From positions 1-64,000 of the forward strand of contig NZ_SJEW01000016.1 of the NCBI RefSeq assembly GCF_005930475.1: DNA of 64,000 bases, read 5' to 3'. This DNA is from Modestobacter altitudinis (GTDB lineage: Bacteria; Actinomycetota; Actinomycetes; Mycobacteriales; Geodermatophilaceae). Position 1 is the stretch's first letter; each line of letters starts with the position of its first letter. The position numbers and the translations under genes are program-made. The notes under the pieces were generated by a model that did no database searches, had not been told where the DNA came from, and was given only the letters and a program-made list of their open reading frames with translations. This document shows positions 49,661 through 58,492 of this stretch, piece by piece.

Positions 49661-50366
49661 CCCGCGCGACGCCGCCGGGGAGCAGCCGACCGGCGGCGTC
49701 GACGTCCCAGCGGGTGGCCGCGGCGATCAGCCGGGCCCGGAGGTCGGCCAGCAGCTCGGCCCCCTCCGCCGCCGAGGCACCGGTCGGGTCCCCGAGGACG
49801 CCGTCCGGGCTCACCGCCCGCACCCCCTCGGCACGCAGCCGGGGCAGCAGCTCGCTGATCGGCGCCGTCTCCCCCGTCGCGGCCAGCGTCGTGCGCACCG
49901 CCCCGGGTTGCACGTGCAACATCAGCGACGTCTCGGTCCGCCCGGCGTGCGCGTCCCCGCCGGGCGCGCCGCACGGGAACCAGGCGACGTCCCGGCCCTC
50001 GGCCCGGAGCAGCGGCACCGCCGTCCGGAGCGCGTCGAGGTTGCCGCCGTGCCCGTTGACCACCAGCAGCCGGCCGGCCCAGCGCCCCGCCGAGCGGCCG
50101 TACTCCACCAGCAGCGCACCGAGCGCCTCGGTGCCGATCGAGATCGTGCCGGGGAAGCCCTCGTGCTCCCCGCTGGCGCCGTAGGCCAGCGCCGGGGCGA
50201 GCAGTGCACCGGTCAGCCGGGGGACGACGCCCTCCGCGACGGCCTGCGCCACGACCGTGTCGGTCGCCATCGGCAGGTGCCGGCCGTGCTGCTCCACCGA
50301 CCCCAACGGGACGACGACCAGCGGCGCGCCCGTGGCCTCGGGCCAGGTGGCGTCGGTCAACCTCAC
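49653..50366 (-). CDS. mftE: Mycofactocin peptidase MftE (creatininase family)
   Basis: A 237-residue creatininase-fold metallopeptidase from GTG 50366. Metal motifs are GSVEQHGRHLPMATD (about 22-36), NGHGGNLDALRTA and the HAGRTETSLML Glu. MftE cuts the MftC-modified MftA to release the Val-Tyr dipeptide (AHDP). It is 26 bases downstream of a GGDEF-EAL gene on the same strand, hence likely co-transcribed with it, not with mftABC. A long upstream in-frame extension is shadow of the GGDEF-EAL gene. Confidence 0.92.
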   Translation of the reverse strand: MRLTDATWPEATGAPLVVVPLGSVEQHGRHLPMATDTVVAQAVAEGVVPRLTGALLAPALAYGASGEHEGFPGTISIGTEALGALLVEYGRSAGRWAGRLLVVNGHGGNLDALRTAVPLLRAEGRDVAWFPCGAPGGDAHAGRTETSLMLHVQPGAVRTTLAATGETAPISELLPRLRAEGVRAVSPDGVLGDPTGASAAEGAELLADLRARLIAAATRWDVDAAGRLLPGGVARVS

Positions 50367-50392
50367 GACCGCGACCCTGCCAGACCCGGGCG

Positions 50393-52228
50393 TCACACCC
50401 GGGTGGGGACTCCCGACAGGTCGGCGTCGGGCCGGCAGTGCTCGGCAGGCTGCGGTCGGGCGAAGAGGTAGCCCTGCGCCGAGCCGCAGTGCAGGTCGGC
50501 CAGCGCCTGCCGCTGACCCTCGGTCTCGACGCCCTCCGCGACGACCCCGAGGCCCAGGCTGCGGGCCAGCTCCACCATCGAGGCGATCAGGGTGGTCGAC
50601 GACCCGCCGGTGGCGAGGTCGGTGACGAAGCTGCGGTCGATCTTGATGATGTCCGCCGGCAGCCGGCGGAGGTAGGAGAGCCCGGCGAAGCCCGTGCCGA
50701 AGTCGTCGATGGCGATCAGCACCCCCAGGTCCCGCAGCTGCTGCAGCCGGCCGACCACCGCATCGACGTCGTGGACCAGGATGCCCTCGGTCACCTCGAG
50801 GGTGAGCTGCTCGGCGGGGAACCCCGAGTCCAGCAGCGCCGCGGTCACGTCGGCGACCACCTCGCTGTCCATCAGCTGCCGGGGCGAGAGGTTGACCGCC
50901 ATCCGGAGCGGCTGGTGCGTCTCCGCGGTCCAGGCCGCCCCCTGCCGCAGGGCCTGCTGCAGCACCCAGCGCCCGATCCCGGAGATGGTCCCGGTGTCCT
51001 CGGCGAGCGGGATGAACTCCGCCGGCGGGATCATGCCCCGGTCCGGGTGGTGCCAGCGGACCAGCGCCTCGAAGCCCGTCGTCCGGCCGTCGCTGAGCCG
51101 CACGGTCGGCTGGTAGTAGACCTCGAGCTGCCCGGCCAGGACGGCGAGCGGGAGGTCCTGCAGCAGCCCGGCGCGCCGGCTGGCCGCCTCGGCCATGCCG
51201 TCGGAGTAGGCCACCAGCTGGTCGCCGCCCTGCGCCTTCGCCAGGTACATGGCCAGGTCGGCGTCGCGGAGCAGGGAGTCCGCGGTGTGCTCGCCCGGGT
51301 CGGCCGAGGTCGCCAGCCCGATGCTGGCGTGCACGGTGGCAAGACCGGCGTCCAGCTGCACCGGGAGCGCGAGGGCGTTGCGGACCCGCTCGCCGACGGC
51401 CCGGGCGGTCTTCGGGTCGGCGGTGAGCAGCACGGCGAACTCGTCGCCGCCGATCCGGGCGACCAGGTCGCCCGGGCGGACGCTGCGCTGGAACCGTTCG
51501 GCGACGGCCAGCAGGACCTGGTCGCCCGCCGCGTGCCCGCGGCTGTCGTTGACGTCCTTGAAGCCGTCGAGGTCGATGAAGAGCAGGCTCAGCGGGGCGC
51601 CCTCCCGCAGCAGGCGCTGGGTGCGCTCCTCGAGCTGGGTGCGGTTGGCGACCCCGGTCAGCGCGTCGTTGAGCACCTGGTCCTCGTTCAGCCGCCACGC
51701 CGCGAGGTGCGCCAGGCTGGCCGCGAGGACGAAGACGGCGTGGATGCCAGCCCACAGCCACGGGTCGTGTTGGCCACCGTGCCCGAAGACCGCGTGCGGG
51801 TACAGCGTGCCGACGACGCCATGGTGCAGGGTGACGACGACCAGCGCGATGCCGAAGGGCACCCAGTGCTGGTACAGCGAGACGACGCCGACCATCACGA
51901 AGAAGGCGAAGTGGGCCTCGGTGACCCCGCTCCACAGGTGCACGAGGGCGACCGAGGCGGCCATCAGGCTCAGCGTGGTCGCCGAGGACCGGGTGGACCG
52001 GCCGAAGGAGGGCGTCACCGCCACCAGCAGCGGACCCCCGACCGCTGCCAGCACCGTGACGGCGGCGAGCTGGCTCTCGCCCCAGGCCCAGCACAGCACG
52101 ACCAGGACCAGCGCCGACAGCATCGCCAGTCGCACGATCATCTGGTGCCGCCGCTGCCAGACCGCTCCGGGCAGGAGCCGGCCCTGCGGCAGCAGCGCAA
52201 CGAGCCGGGCACAGACTCTGGTGATCAC
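50393..52228 (-). CDS. Membrane GGDEF-EAL diguanylate cyclase/phosphodiesterase
   Basis: A 611-residue protein from GTG 52228. About five to six membrane helices (30-165) form a sensor, then a GGDEF domain with intact RIGGDEFAVLL and the I-site RPGD five residues before it (product inhibition), then an EAL domain with EALVRWHHPD, NLSPRQL, EVTEGIL, IDDFGTGFAGLSYLRRLPADIIKIDRSF and VAEGVET. Both catalytic sites look active, so it could make and destroy c-di-GMP. It heads a transcript that continues into mftE. The promoter region is shared with mftD and carries the candidate MftR palindrome. Confidence 0.93.
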   Translation of the reverse strand: MITRVCARLVALLPQGRLLPGAVWQRRHQMIVRLAMLSALVLVVLCWAWGESQLAAVTVLAAVGGPLLVAVTPSFGRSTRSSATTLSLMAASVALVHLWSGVTEAHFAFFVMVGVVSLYQHWVPFGIALVVVTLHHGVVGTLYPHAVFGHGGQHDPWLWAGIHAVFVLAASLAHLAAWRLNEDQVLNDALTGVANRTQLEERTQRLLREGAPLSLLFIDLDGFKDVNDSRGHAAGDQVLLAVAERFQRSVRPGDLVARIGGDEFAVLLTADPKTARAVGERVRNALALPVQLDAGLATVHASIGLATSADPGEHTADSLLRDADLAMYLAKAQGGDQLVAYSDGMAEAASRRAGLLQDLPLAVLAGQLEVYYQPTVRLSDGRTTGFEALVRWHHPDRGMIPPAEFIPLAEDTGTISGIGRWVLQQALRQGAAWTAETHQPLRMAVNLSPRQLMDSEVVADVTAALLDSGFPAEQLTLEVTEGILVHDVDAVVGRLQQLRDLGVLIAIDDFGTGFAGLSYLRRLPADIIKIDRSFVTDLATGGSSTTLIASMVELARSLGLGVVAEGVETEGQRQALADLHCGSAQGYLFARPQPAEHCRPDADLSGVPTRV

Positions 52229-52333
52229 CGCTCCGTGATCGACACGCCCCGGCGGGCGCTTGAGCAGCGGCGAGCCGGTACCCACCCCTGGGAGGGATCG
52301 ACAGGATCATGACCTGCGCCTCGTCGCGGTAGC

Positions 52334-52350
52334 GTGGCACTCAGTGCCAG
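52334..52350. promoter_or_regulatory. Candidate MftR operator before mftD and GGDEF-EAL
   Basis: GTGGCAC-TCA-GTGCCAG is a near-perfect 17-base palindrome. It lies 115 bases before mftD and 105 before the divergent GGDEF-EAL-mftE transcript. It matches the palindrome in the mftA promoter (60480-60496) at 15 of 17 positions, and the flank GCGTCGG is shared too. Confidence 0.65.
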
Positions 52351-52465
52351 CGTCGGCCGCCCCCGCTGCCCTGCGCTGTCACCCGGCCCGCGCGACCATG
52401 GGGCCCCTGCTGGGCGGCGACCCGTCACCCGGCGCGATCACGTACCAGGACGGCAGGAGCAGTCG

Positions 52466-53689
52466 ATGGCCAACCCGTGGTTCGAGTCAGTGGCGGAAGC
52501 ACAGCGTCGGGCGAAGAAGCGCCTGCCCAAGGGCGTCTACGGCGCGCTGGTGGCCGGCTCCGAGCGCGGCGTCACCGTCGACGACAACACCGCCGCCTTC
52601 GCCGAGCTCGGCTTCGCCCCGCACACTGCCGGGCTGGCCAACGACAAGCAGATGGCCGTCCGGGTCATGGGCCAGGACATCTCGATGCCCGTGCTGATCA
52701 GCCCCACCGGCGTGCAGGCCGTGCACCCCGACGGAGAGGTCGCCGTCGCCCGGGCCGCCGCCGCCCGCGGCACCGCCATGGGGCTGTCGTCCATGGCGAG
52801 CAAGCCGATGGAGGAGGTCATCGCGGCCAACCCGCAGACCTTCTTCCAGCTGTACTGGGTCGGCGATCGCGACGTGATGGCCGCCAAGGTCGAGCGGGCC
52901 CGCAAGGCCGGGGCGGCCGGGCTCATCGCCACCCTGGACTGGTCGTTCGCCTACGGCCGCGACTGGGGCAGCCCGTTCATCCCGGAGAAGGTCAACTTCG
53001 AGGCGGTGCGCCGGTACGCCCCGCAGGTGGCCCTCAAGCCGCGGTGGCTGTGGACCTTCGCCAGGACCGGCAAGCTGCCCGACCTGACCGTGCCGAACAT
53101 GGTGGGCGTCCCCGGCGAACCGGCGCCGACGTTCTTCGGTGCCTACGGCCAGTGGATGCAGTCGCCGATGCCGAGCTGGGAGGACGTCGCCTGGCTGCGC
53201 GAGCTGTGGCCCGACGCGCCGTTCATGCTCAAGGGCGTCATGCGGGTCGACGACGCCCGCCGCGCCGTCGACGCCGGGGTCACCGCGATCTCGGTCTCCA
53301 ACCACGGCGGCAACAACCTCGACGGCACGCCGGCCTCCATCCGGGCCCTCCCGGCCGTGGCCGAGGCCGTCGGCGACCAGGTCGAGGTGCTGCTCGACGG
53401 CGGCATCCGCCGCGGCAGCGACGTCGCCAAGGCCCTGGCCCTGGGCGCCAAGGCGGTCATGATCGGCCGCGCCTACCTGTGGGGCCTCGCGGCCAACGGC
53501 CAGCCCGGGGTGGAGAACGTCCTCGACCTGCTGCGCGACGGGCTCGGCTCCGCGCTGATCGGGCTGGGCCACACCTCGATCGACCAGCTGAACCCCGGCG
53601 ACCTGGTCATCCCGCCGGGCTTCGAACGCCACCTGGGCACCCCCGGCCCCGACGCCCCCGTGGGCAACCCCGCGTCCGGCCAGGCCTGA
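52466..53689 (+). CDS. mftD: Premycofactocin synthase MftD
   Basis: A 407-residue FMN-dependent alpha-hydroxy-acid oxidase-fold enzyme that turns AHDP into premycofactocin by oxidative deamination. Markers: WFESVAEAQRRAKKRLPKGVYGALVAGSERGVT at the start, LISPTGVQAVHPDGE, FQLYWVGDRD, the catalytic His280 in ISVSNHGGNNLDG and the phosphate motif LLDGGIRRGSDVAKALALGAKAVMIGRAYLWGL. These match MftD rather than lactate oxidase. ATG 52466 has GGAGCAG upstream. It is alone on the + strand inside the locus. Confidence 0.93.
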   Translation: MANPWFESVAEAQRRAKKRLPKGVYGALVAGSERGVTVDDNTAAFAELGFAPHTAGLANDKQMAVRVMGQDISMPVLISPTGVQAVHPDGEVAVARAAAARGTAMGLSSMASKPMEEVIAANPQTFFQLYWVGDRDVMAAKVERARKAGAAGLIATLDWSFAYGRDWGSPFIPEKVNFEAVRRYAPQVALKPRWLWTFARTGKLPDLTVPNMVGVPGEPAPTFFGAYGQWMQSPMPSWEDVAWLRELWPDAPFMLKGVMRVDDARRAVDAGVTAISVSNHGGNNLDGTPASIRALPAVAEAVGDQVEVLLDGGIRRGSDVAKALALGAKAVMIGRAYLWGLAANGQPGVENVLDLLRDGLGSALIGLGHTSIDQLNPGDLVIPPGFERHLGTPGPDAPVGNPASGQA

Positions 53690-53696
53690 CCCGCCG

Positions 53697-53762
53697 CGGT
53701 CCGCCTTTGTGGCCACTTTGGCGGAGGAGGCCGCGGCACGGTCCGCCTTTGTGGCCACGATG
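53697..53762. repeat. Tandem GTGGCCAC-core palindromes after mftD
   Basis: CGGTCCGCCTTTGTGGCCAC occurs at 53697-53716 and again at 53739-53758. Each copy is part of a CCGCC-N3-GTGGCCAC-N3-GGCGG stem. It lies between the convergent mftD and VWA genes, as a bidirectional terminator. The GTGGCCAC core is also the centre of the 18631 palindrome. Confidence 0.65.
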
Positions 53763-53779
53763 GCGGCCGGGGGGCTTCC

Positions 53780-54712
53780 TCAGTCGGCGAAGACGGCGGT
53801 GAGGGCGGCGGCGACGTCGCGGTGGTCGCGGACCAGGCGCAGCCGCCCCCGCCCTGCCCGGGCCAGGTCGCGGCCGAGCTCGACATCGTCCTCCCCCGAG
53901 GTGTCCAGCAGCACGTCGAGCCGGGGCAGCCGGGCGGCGGTGAGCCGCGGGTCGGGCCCGGCGTTGTGCACGCAGTCGGACAGCAGCAGCACCCGCGCGT
54001 CCCGCGGCGGCACCCCGGCGAGCTGCCGGGCCGCCGTCTCCAGCGCGAAGGTCACGTTGGTCAGCCCCTGGGTCGGCACCCGCAGCAGCAGGTCGAGCAC
54101 GGCCAGCGGGGCCACCTGCTCCCCCATCGGCACCAGCACCGCCGCGTCGGACCAGAAGGCGACGACGGCCAGCCGGTCGCGGGCGAGCTCACCGGCCAGC
54201 GCGCCCACCGTGGCCGCCGCCGTCTGCACCCGTTCGCCCTTCATCGACCCGGACACGTCGACCACCAGGACCACCGACCGCCGCTGCCGGACCCGCTCCC
54301 GGACGACGATGTCGGTCTCCTCGGGGTAGGGGTCGCCGGCGATCACCTCCAGGGTCCGCTCCAGGTCCAGCTCGTCGGACCCCCCGCTCCACGGCGTGCT
54401 GACCAGCTCACCGACCCCGCGCCGGGACCGCCGGTCGCGGGCCGGCCGCGGCACCGCCAGCCGGCGGGCGATCTGCCGCGCCCGGGCCCGCGTGAGCTGG
54501 TCGACGGCGTTCTCGGTGGCCAGGTCGGCGAGCGGGATCAGGTCGGCCGGCTCGTCCGTCGTCCCGGACGCCGTGCTCCCCGGCCGGGACGGACCGGTCC
54601 GGTCCCGCCGCCGGTCACCCGACGACAGCGCCAGCCCACCCCCGCCGCGGGACGGCTCGTAGAGCGACGGCTGCTCGGTGAGCTGCTTGGGCCGGCGCCG
54701 CAACGGCCGCAT
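53780..54712 (-). CDS. VWA-domain protein paired with a MoxR ATPase (CoxE-like)
   Basis: A 310-residue protein. The first 100 residues are charged and low-complexity; a VWA domain follows with an intact MIDAS, VVDVSGSMKGER (about 148-159), TNVTFALETAA and LLLSDCVHNAG. The pair MoxR-VWA acts in chaperoning metal-cofactor insertion or protein remodelling. No signal peptide or membrane helix, so cytosolic. It is 66 bases after the MoxR gene, which lies on the same strand. Confidence 0.87.
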   Translation of the reverse strand: MRPLRRRPKQLTEQPSLYEPSRGGGGLALSSGDRRRDRTGPSRPGSTASGTTDEPADLIPLADLATENAVDQLTRARARQIARRLAVPRPARDRRSRRGVGELVSTPWSGGSDELDLERTLEVIAGDPYPEETDIVVRERVRQRRSVVLVVDVSGSMKGERVQTAAATVGALAGELARDRLAVVAFWSDAAVLVPMGEQVAPLAVLDLLLRVPTQGLTNVTFALETAARQLAGVPPRDARVLLLSDCVHNAGPDPRLTAARLPRLDVLLDTSGEDDVELGRDLARAGRGRLRLVRDHRDVAAALTAVFAD

Positions 54713-54778
54713 GCCCCGGGCGCGGGCCGCGCCCGGACGGTCCCGCCGGGTGACCGGCGAGTCTGCTTCGACGGCTCT

Positions 54779-55675
54779 TCAACCAGGCGCGGCCGCGGCC
54801 GGCTGGAGCAGGAAGTGGTCCTCCCAGATCTCCCGGAGCACCGTCTCGGGCGTGCTCTCCAACGTCTCGTCGAGGAAGATCCGCCCGGACAGCGCGAGCA
54901 GGACGGCGTCCAGCACGACGTCGGTGTACTCCTCCGGCAGCCCGCGGGGCGGCGCGACCGACGGCTCGTCGGGCAGTGGCACCCCGCGCATCGCGGCCAG
55001 CTGGGCGGCGACCAGCGCGGTGTCGATGGCGCCGCGGACGCTGCTGCCCTGCCGGACGTCGTCGCGCTCGCGGGTCGCCCGGGTCAGCGCCACGGCGTCG
55101 GCGACCAGCCGGGGCGACTCGACGCCGGTGCGCCGGCCGACGATCCCGCGCTCGGCCTCGGCGTCCTGGTAGCCGATCGCCAGCCGGCACAACCGGTCGT
55201 GCACCGAGGTCGACAACCGCGTCGTCCCGACGTTGTCGAAGGGGTTCATCGAGGCGATCACCCGGAAGCTGGGCAGCGCCTCGACCACGCCCACCCGGGG
55301 GATGGTGATCCGCCGCTCGGCCATCGCGGTGAGCAGGGTGTTCAGGGTGTCCTCCGGCGCCCGGTTGAACTCCTCGACGTAGAGGAAGCCGCCGGCGCGC
55401 ATCGCCTCGACCAGCGGGCCGGGCACGAAGTTGTCCGGCGAGTAGTCCTCCCGCAGCACCCGGGCCGGGTCGTGGTGCCCGACCAGCCGGGTGGGCGTGA
55501 GATCGGCGTTGCCCTCGACGAAGACCAGCGGGATGCCCCACTCCGCGGTGATCGAGCGCAGCAGCGTGGACTTGGAGGTGCCCGGCGGCCCCTCGAGCAG
55601 GACGTCGCGGCCGGCGGCGACCGCGGCCAGCAGCAGGTCCAGCTCGCGGGCCCGCCCCACCAGGTGCCGCGCCAC
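54779..55675 (-). CDS. MoxR-family AAA+ ATPase
   Basis: A 298-residue ATPase from GTG 55675. Walker A is LLEGPPGTSKSTLLRS (25-40), Walker B with the MoxR wording GGFLYVEEFNRAPEDTLNTLLTAMAERRITIP, and sensor 1 VIASMNPFDNVGTTRLSTSVHDRL. The frame stays open upstream to TGA about 55790, and reads sensible protein (NEHISHSAGDDPLVTGS); a CTG at 55777 preceded by GAGAGGA could be a start giving 332 residues. The P-x-G-T-S-K-S-T Walker A and CoxD-like length suggest the CoxD/CoxE pair. It lies 190 bases after the SDR genes, same strand. Confidence 0.88.
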   Translation of the reverse strand: MARHLVGRARELDLLLAAVAAGRDVLLEGPPGTSKSTLLRSITAEWGIPLVFVEGNADLTPTRLVGHHDPARVLREDYSPDNFVPGPLVEAMRAGGFLYVEEFNRAPEDTLNTLLTAMAERRITIPRVGVVEALPSFRVIASMNPFDNVGTTRLSTSVHDRLCRLAIGYQDAEAERGIVGRRTGVESPRLVADAVALTRATRERDDVRQGSSVRGAIDTALVAAQLAAMRGVPLPDEPSVAPPRGLPEEYTDVVLDAVLLALSGRIFLDETLESTPETVLREIWEDHFLLQPAAAAPG

Positions 55676-55864
55676 CCGGCGGCGGACGGCGCGGACCGAG
55701 TCGCCGTCGTCCCCGGTGACCCGGCTGCCGGTGACCAGCGGGTCGTCGCCGGCGGAGTGCGAGATGTGCTCGTTCAGCGGAGCGTCCTCTCAGAGCGCCG
55801 GAAGCACGCTCCCGGCGGCCGGGCGGGGGACGGCGACCGGGATGGCCGCCGTCCCCGTCCGGGA

Positions 55865-56701
55865 CTACTGGACGGTGTACCCGGCGTCGACCGGGAGGGT
55901 CACGCCGGTGATGTAGCGCGCCTCGTCGGAGACGAGGAACAGGATCGCGTTGGAGATGTCGACCGGCTCCACCCACGGGATCGGCAGCGCGTTGGTCGAC
56001 TGGAAGATGGGCTCGGCCTTCTCCCGGCTAGGTGCCGGGTCGTCGGGCGCGAACAGCCCCCAGGTCTTCTGGTTCTGGATCATCACCGTGTCCACGCCGG
56101 TCGGGTGCACGCTGTTGACCCGGATCGAGTGGGCGGCGAACTCGTTGGCCAGGGTGCGCATGATCCCCACGACGCCGTGCTTGGCCGCCGTGTAGTGAAT
56201 CGTGTTCGGCGTCCCCTTGAGCCCGGCCGTGGAGCTGGTCAGCACGATCGCCCCGCCCCGGCCGCCCTCGACCAGGTGTGGCAGGGCGGCCTTGCAGGTG
56301 TTCCAGACGCCGGTGAGGTTGATGTCGATCATCTCCCGCCAGGCGTCGTCGGTGAGCTCCAGCGCCGGCTGGATCTCGAAGACGCCGGCGTTGCCGAGCA
56401 CGATGTCGAGCCGGCCGAGCTGGGCGACCCCGTCGTCGACCGCGGCCTTGAGCGCCCCGGAGTCGCGGACGTCGGCCTTGGTGGCCACGATCCGCCGGTC
56501 CAGCGCCTCGACCTGGCGCACCGTCTCCGCCAGGTCCTCCTCGGTGGCCGGCGGGTACATCTGGATCGACTCGACCGGTCCGGCGATGTCGACGGCGATG
56601 ATGTCGGCACCCTCCTGCGCCAACCGCAGCGCGTGGCTGCGGCCCTGGTTGCGCGCGGCGCCGGTGATGAACGCGACCTTGCCCTCCACCCGTCCTGCCA
56701 T
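55865..56701 (-). CDS. Mycofactocin-dependent SDR dehydrogenase 1
   Basis: A 278-residue short-chain dehydrogenase of the mycofactocin-coupled type. The cofactor motif is TGAARNQGRSHALRLA (14-29). The family hallmark, an insertion after the second beta strand ([34 protein letters not shown]), is present; it is thought to hold NAD tightly so that mycofactocin re-oxidises it in place. Catalytic Ser in VLTSSTAG, Tyr/Lys in YTAAKHG. The substrate may be a primary or secondary alcohol. ATG 56701 overlaps the stop of SDR 2 by one base (TGATG). Third of three paralogues. Confidence 0.92.
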   Translation of the reverse strand: MAGRVEGKVAFITGAARNQGRSHALRLAQEGADIIAVDIAGPVESIQMYPPATEEDLAETVRQVEALDRRIVATKADVRDSGALKAAVDDGVAQLGRLDIVLGNAGVFEIQPALELTDDAWREMIDINLTGVWNTCKAALPHLVEGGRGGAIVLTSSTAGLKGTPNTIHYTAAKHGVVGIMRTLANEFAAHSIRVNSVHPTGVDTVMIQNQKTWGLFAPDDPAPSREKAEPIFQSTNALPIPWVEPVDISNAILFLVSDEARYITGVTLPVDAGYTVQ

Positions 56702-57537
56702 CACTTGACCACCGATCCGGCGTCCACGGGCAGCTGGACGCCGGTGACGTAGCGGGCCATGTCCGAGGCGAGGAAGACGACGGCATTGGAGATGTCGACC
56801 GGCTCCACCCACTTGATCGGCAGCAGGTTGAGCGTGAGGAAGGCATCGCCGGCGTCGTCCCTCGTCGCGGTGCCGGGCGCGAGGTCGGGCCGGAACAGGT
56901 CGTAAGTGCCCTGGTTCTGCACCATGTCGGTGTTCACCGTGGTCGGGTGCACCGAGTTGACCCGGATCATGTGCGGCGCCAGCTCGATGGCGAAGACCTT
57001 CATCAGGCCGACCACGCCGTGCTTGGCGGCGACGTAGTGCGACAGGTGCGCCATGCCCATGATCCCGGCGGTCGAGCTGGTCAGCACGATCGAGCCGCCG
57101 CCGTCGTTCGCCTTCAGGTGTGGCACCGCCGCGCGGACGGTCTTGAAGACGCCGGAGAGGTTGGTGGCGATCATGTCGTCCCACATCTCGTCAGAGATGT
57201 CCTCGATCGCGGCGTAGCTGGCGATCCCGGCGTTGGCGGCCACGACGTCCAGCCGGCCCAGTTGCGCCACCCCCTCGTCCACGGCGGCGGTCAGCGCGGC
57301 GGTGTCCCGGACGTCGGCCTGGGTGGCGACGATCCGCCGGTCCAGCGCCTCGACCTCCTTGACCGTCTGCTGCAGGTCCTCCGGTGTGGCCATCGGGTAC
57401 GGCACCGTGCCGATCTGGCTGCACAGGTCGACGGCGATGATGTCCGCGCCCTCCTGCGCCAGCCGGATCGCGTGGCTGCGGCCCTGACCACGCGCCGCGC
57501 CTGTCACGAACGCGACCTTGCCCTCGAGCATGCCCAT
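56701..57537 (-). CDS. Mycofactocin-dependent SDR dehydrogenase 2
   Basis: A 278-residue SDR with the same layout: [16 protein letters not shown], the coupling insertion [33 protein letters not shown], Ser in VLTSSTAG and YVAAKHG. Its insertion is nearly the same as that of SDR 3 and differs from that of SDR 1, so 2 and 3 share a recent duplication. The stretch LTSSTAGIMGMAHLSHYVA differs around the active site, which suggests another substrate. It overlaps SDR 1 by one base and lies 76 bases after SDR 3. Confidence 0.92.
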   Translation of the reverse strand: MGMLEGKVAFVTGAARGQGRSHAIRLAQEGADIIAVDLCSQIGTVPYPMATPEDLQQTVKEVEALDRRIVATQADVRDTAALTAAVDEGVAQLGRLDVVAANAGIASYAAIEDISDEMWDDMIATNLSGVFKTVRAAVPHLKANDGGGSIVLTSSTAGIMGMAHLSHYVAAKHGVVGLMKVFAIELAPHMIRVNSVHPTTVNTDMVQNQGTYDLFRPDLAPGTATRDDAGDAFLTLNLLPIKWVEPVDISNAVVFLASDMARYVTGVQLPVDAGSVVK

Positions 57538-57613
57538 GACTTCTCCTCGTCGAGATCTCGCTGTGGGACGTCGTCGGTGCACCCCGGCCGCCCGGCGGAC
57601 GGCCGGGGGTGGA

Positions 57614-58429
57614 TCACTTGGCGGTGAAGCCGGCGTCGACCGGCAGGGTGACGCCGGTGACGTACCGGCCGTCGTCGGAGACCAGGAAGACGATCGCGTT
57701 GCTGATGTCGACCGCCTCGATCATCTCCACCGGCAGCAGGTTGGTCATCGCGCCGGCGATCGTCGGGTCCTCGGCCAGCCAGGTCTGCATGAACTCGTTG
57801 ACGACCATCGGGGTGTTGACGCCCGTGGGGTGGATCGTGTTCACCCGGATCCGGTGCGGGGCCAGGGTGTTGGCGAAGGACCGCATCAGCCCGACGACCC
57901 CGTGCTTGGCCGCGGTGTAGCCCTGCCCGCCGCCGGAGTCGCCGCCGATGCCCTTGAGCCCGGCGGTCGAGCTGGTGAGCACGATCGCCCCGCCCTGGCC
58001 CTGCTCGACCAGCACCGTCTCGGTGGCCCGGACGGTGTTCCAGACGCCGGTCAGGTTCACGTCGATGACGTCCTGCCAGCTCACGCTGGGGTCCTCCTCG
58101 GCACCCATCGGCGCGATTCCGGCGTTGGCCAGCACGATGTCCAACCGACCGAGTTGTGCGACGCCGTCCCGGACGGCCTGCTGCAGCGCCGGCAGGCTGC
58201 GGACGTCGGCCTCGCTGGCGACGATCCGCCGGTCGAGGGCCTCCACCTCCTTGACCGTCTGCTGCAGGTCCTCCGCGGTGGCCATCGGGTACGGCACCGT
58301 GTCGATCTGGCTGCACAGGTCGACCGCGATGATGTCGGCGCCCTCCTGCGCCAGCCGGACGGCGTGGCTGCGGCCCTGGCCGCGAGCCGCGCCGGTGATG
58401 AAGGCGACCTTGCCCTCGAGCTTGCCCAT
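57614..58429 (-). CDS. Mycofactocin-dependent SDR dehydrogenase 3
   Basis: A 271-residue [19 protein letters not shown], insertion [33 protein letters not shown], Ser in [11 protein letters not shown] and Tyr/Lys in GYTAAKHG, with a Gly-rich loop [11 protein letters not shown] before the Tyr that the others lack. First of the three tandem dehydrogenases downstream of mftC and the 48-residue gene. The family passes electrons to mycofactocin and hence needs MftABCDE. Confidence 0.93.
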   Translation of the reverse strand: MGKLEGKVAFITGAARGQGRSHAVRLAQEGADIIAVDLCSQIDTVPYPMATAEDLQQTVKEVEALDRRIVASEADVRSLPALQQAVRDGVAQLGRLDIVLANAGIAPMGAEEDPSVSWQDVIDVNLTGVWNTVRATETVLVEQGQGGAIVLTSSTAGLKGIGGDSGGGQGYTAAKHGVVGLMRSFANTLAPHRIRVNTIHPTGVNTPMVVNEFMQTWLAEDPTIAGAMTNLLPVEMIEAVDISNAIVFLVSDDGRYVTGVTLPVDAGFTAK

Positions 58430-58492
58430 GCTCCTGCTCCTCGTGTGGTCCCCCGCTGTGGACGTGCCTGGACGCGGTCGGACCAGGAGAGG

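Noticed and set aside
53697-53762. CRISPR-like repeat
   Set aside because: Only two copies with a 22-base gap that is part of the same stem; no cas genes.
53822-56752. Nearly 1000-codon + strand frame
   Set aside because: Antisense shadow of VWA, MoxR and SDR genes, which have clear motifs.
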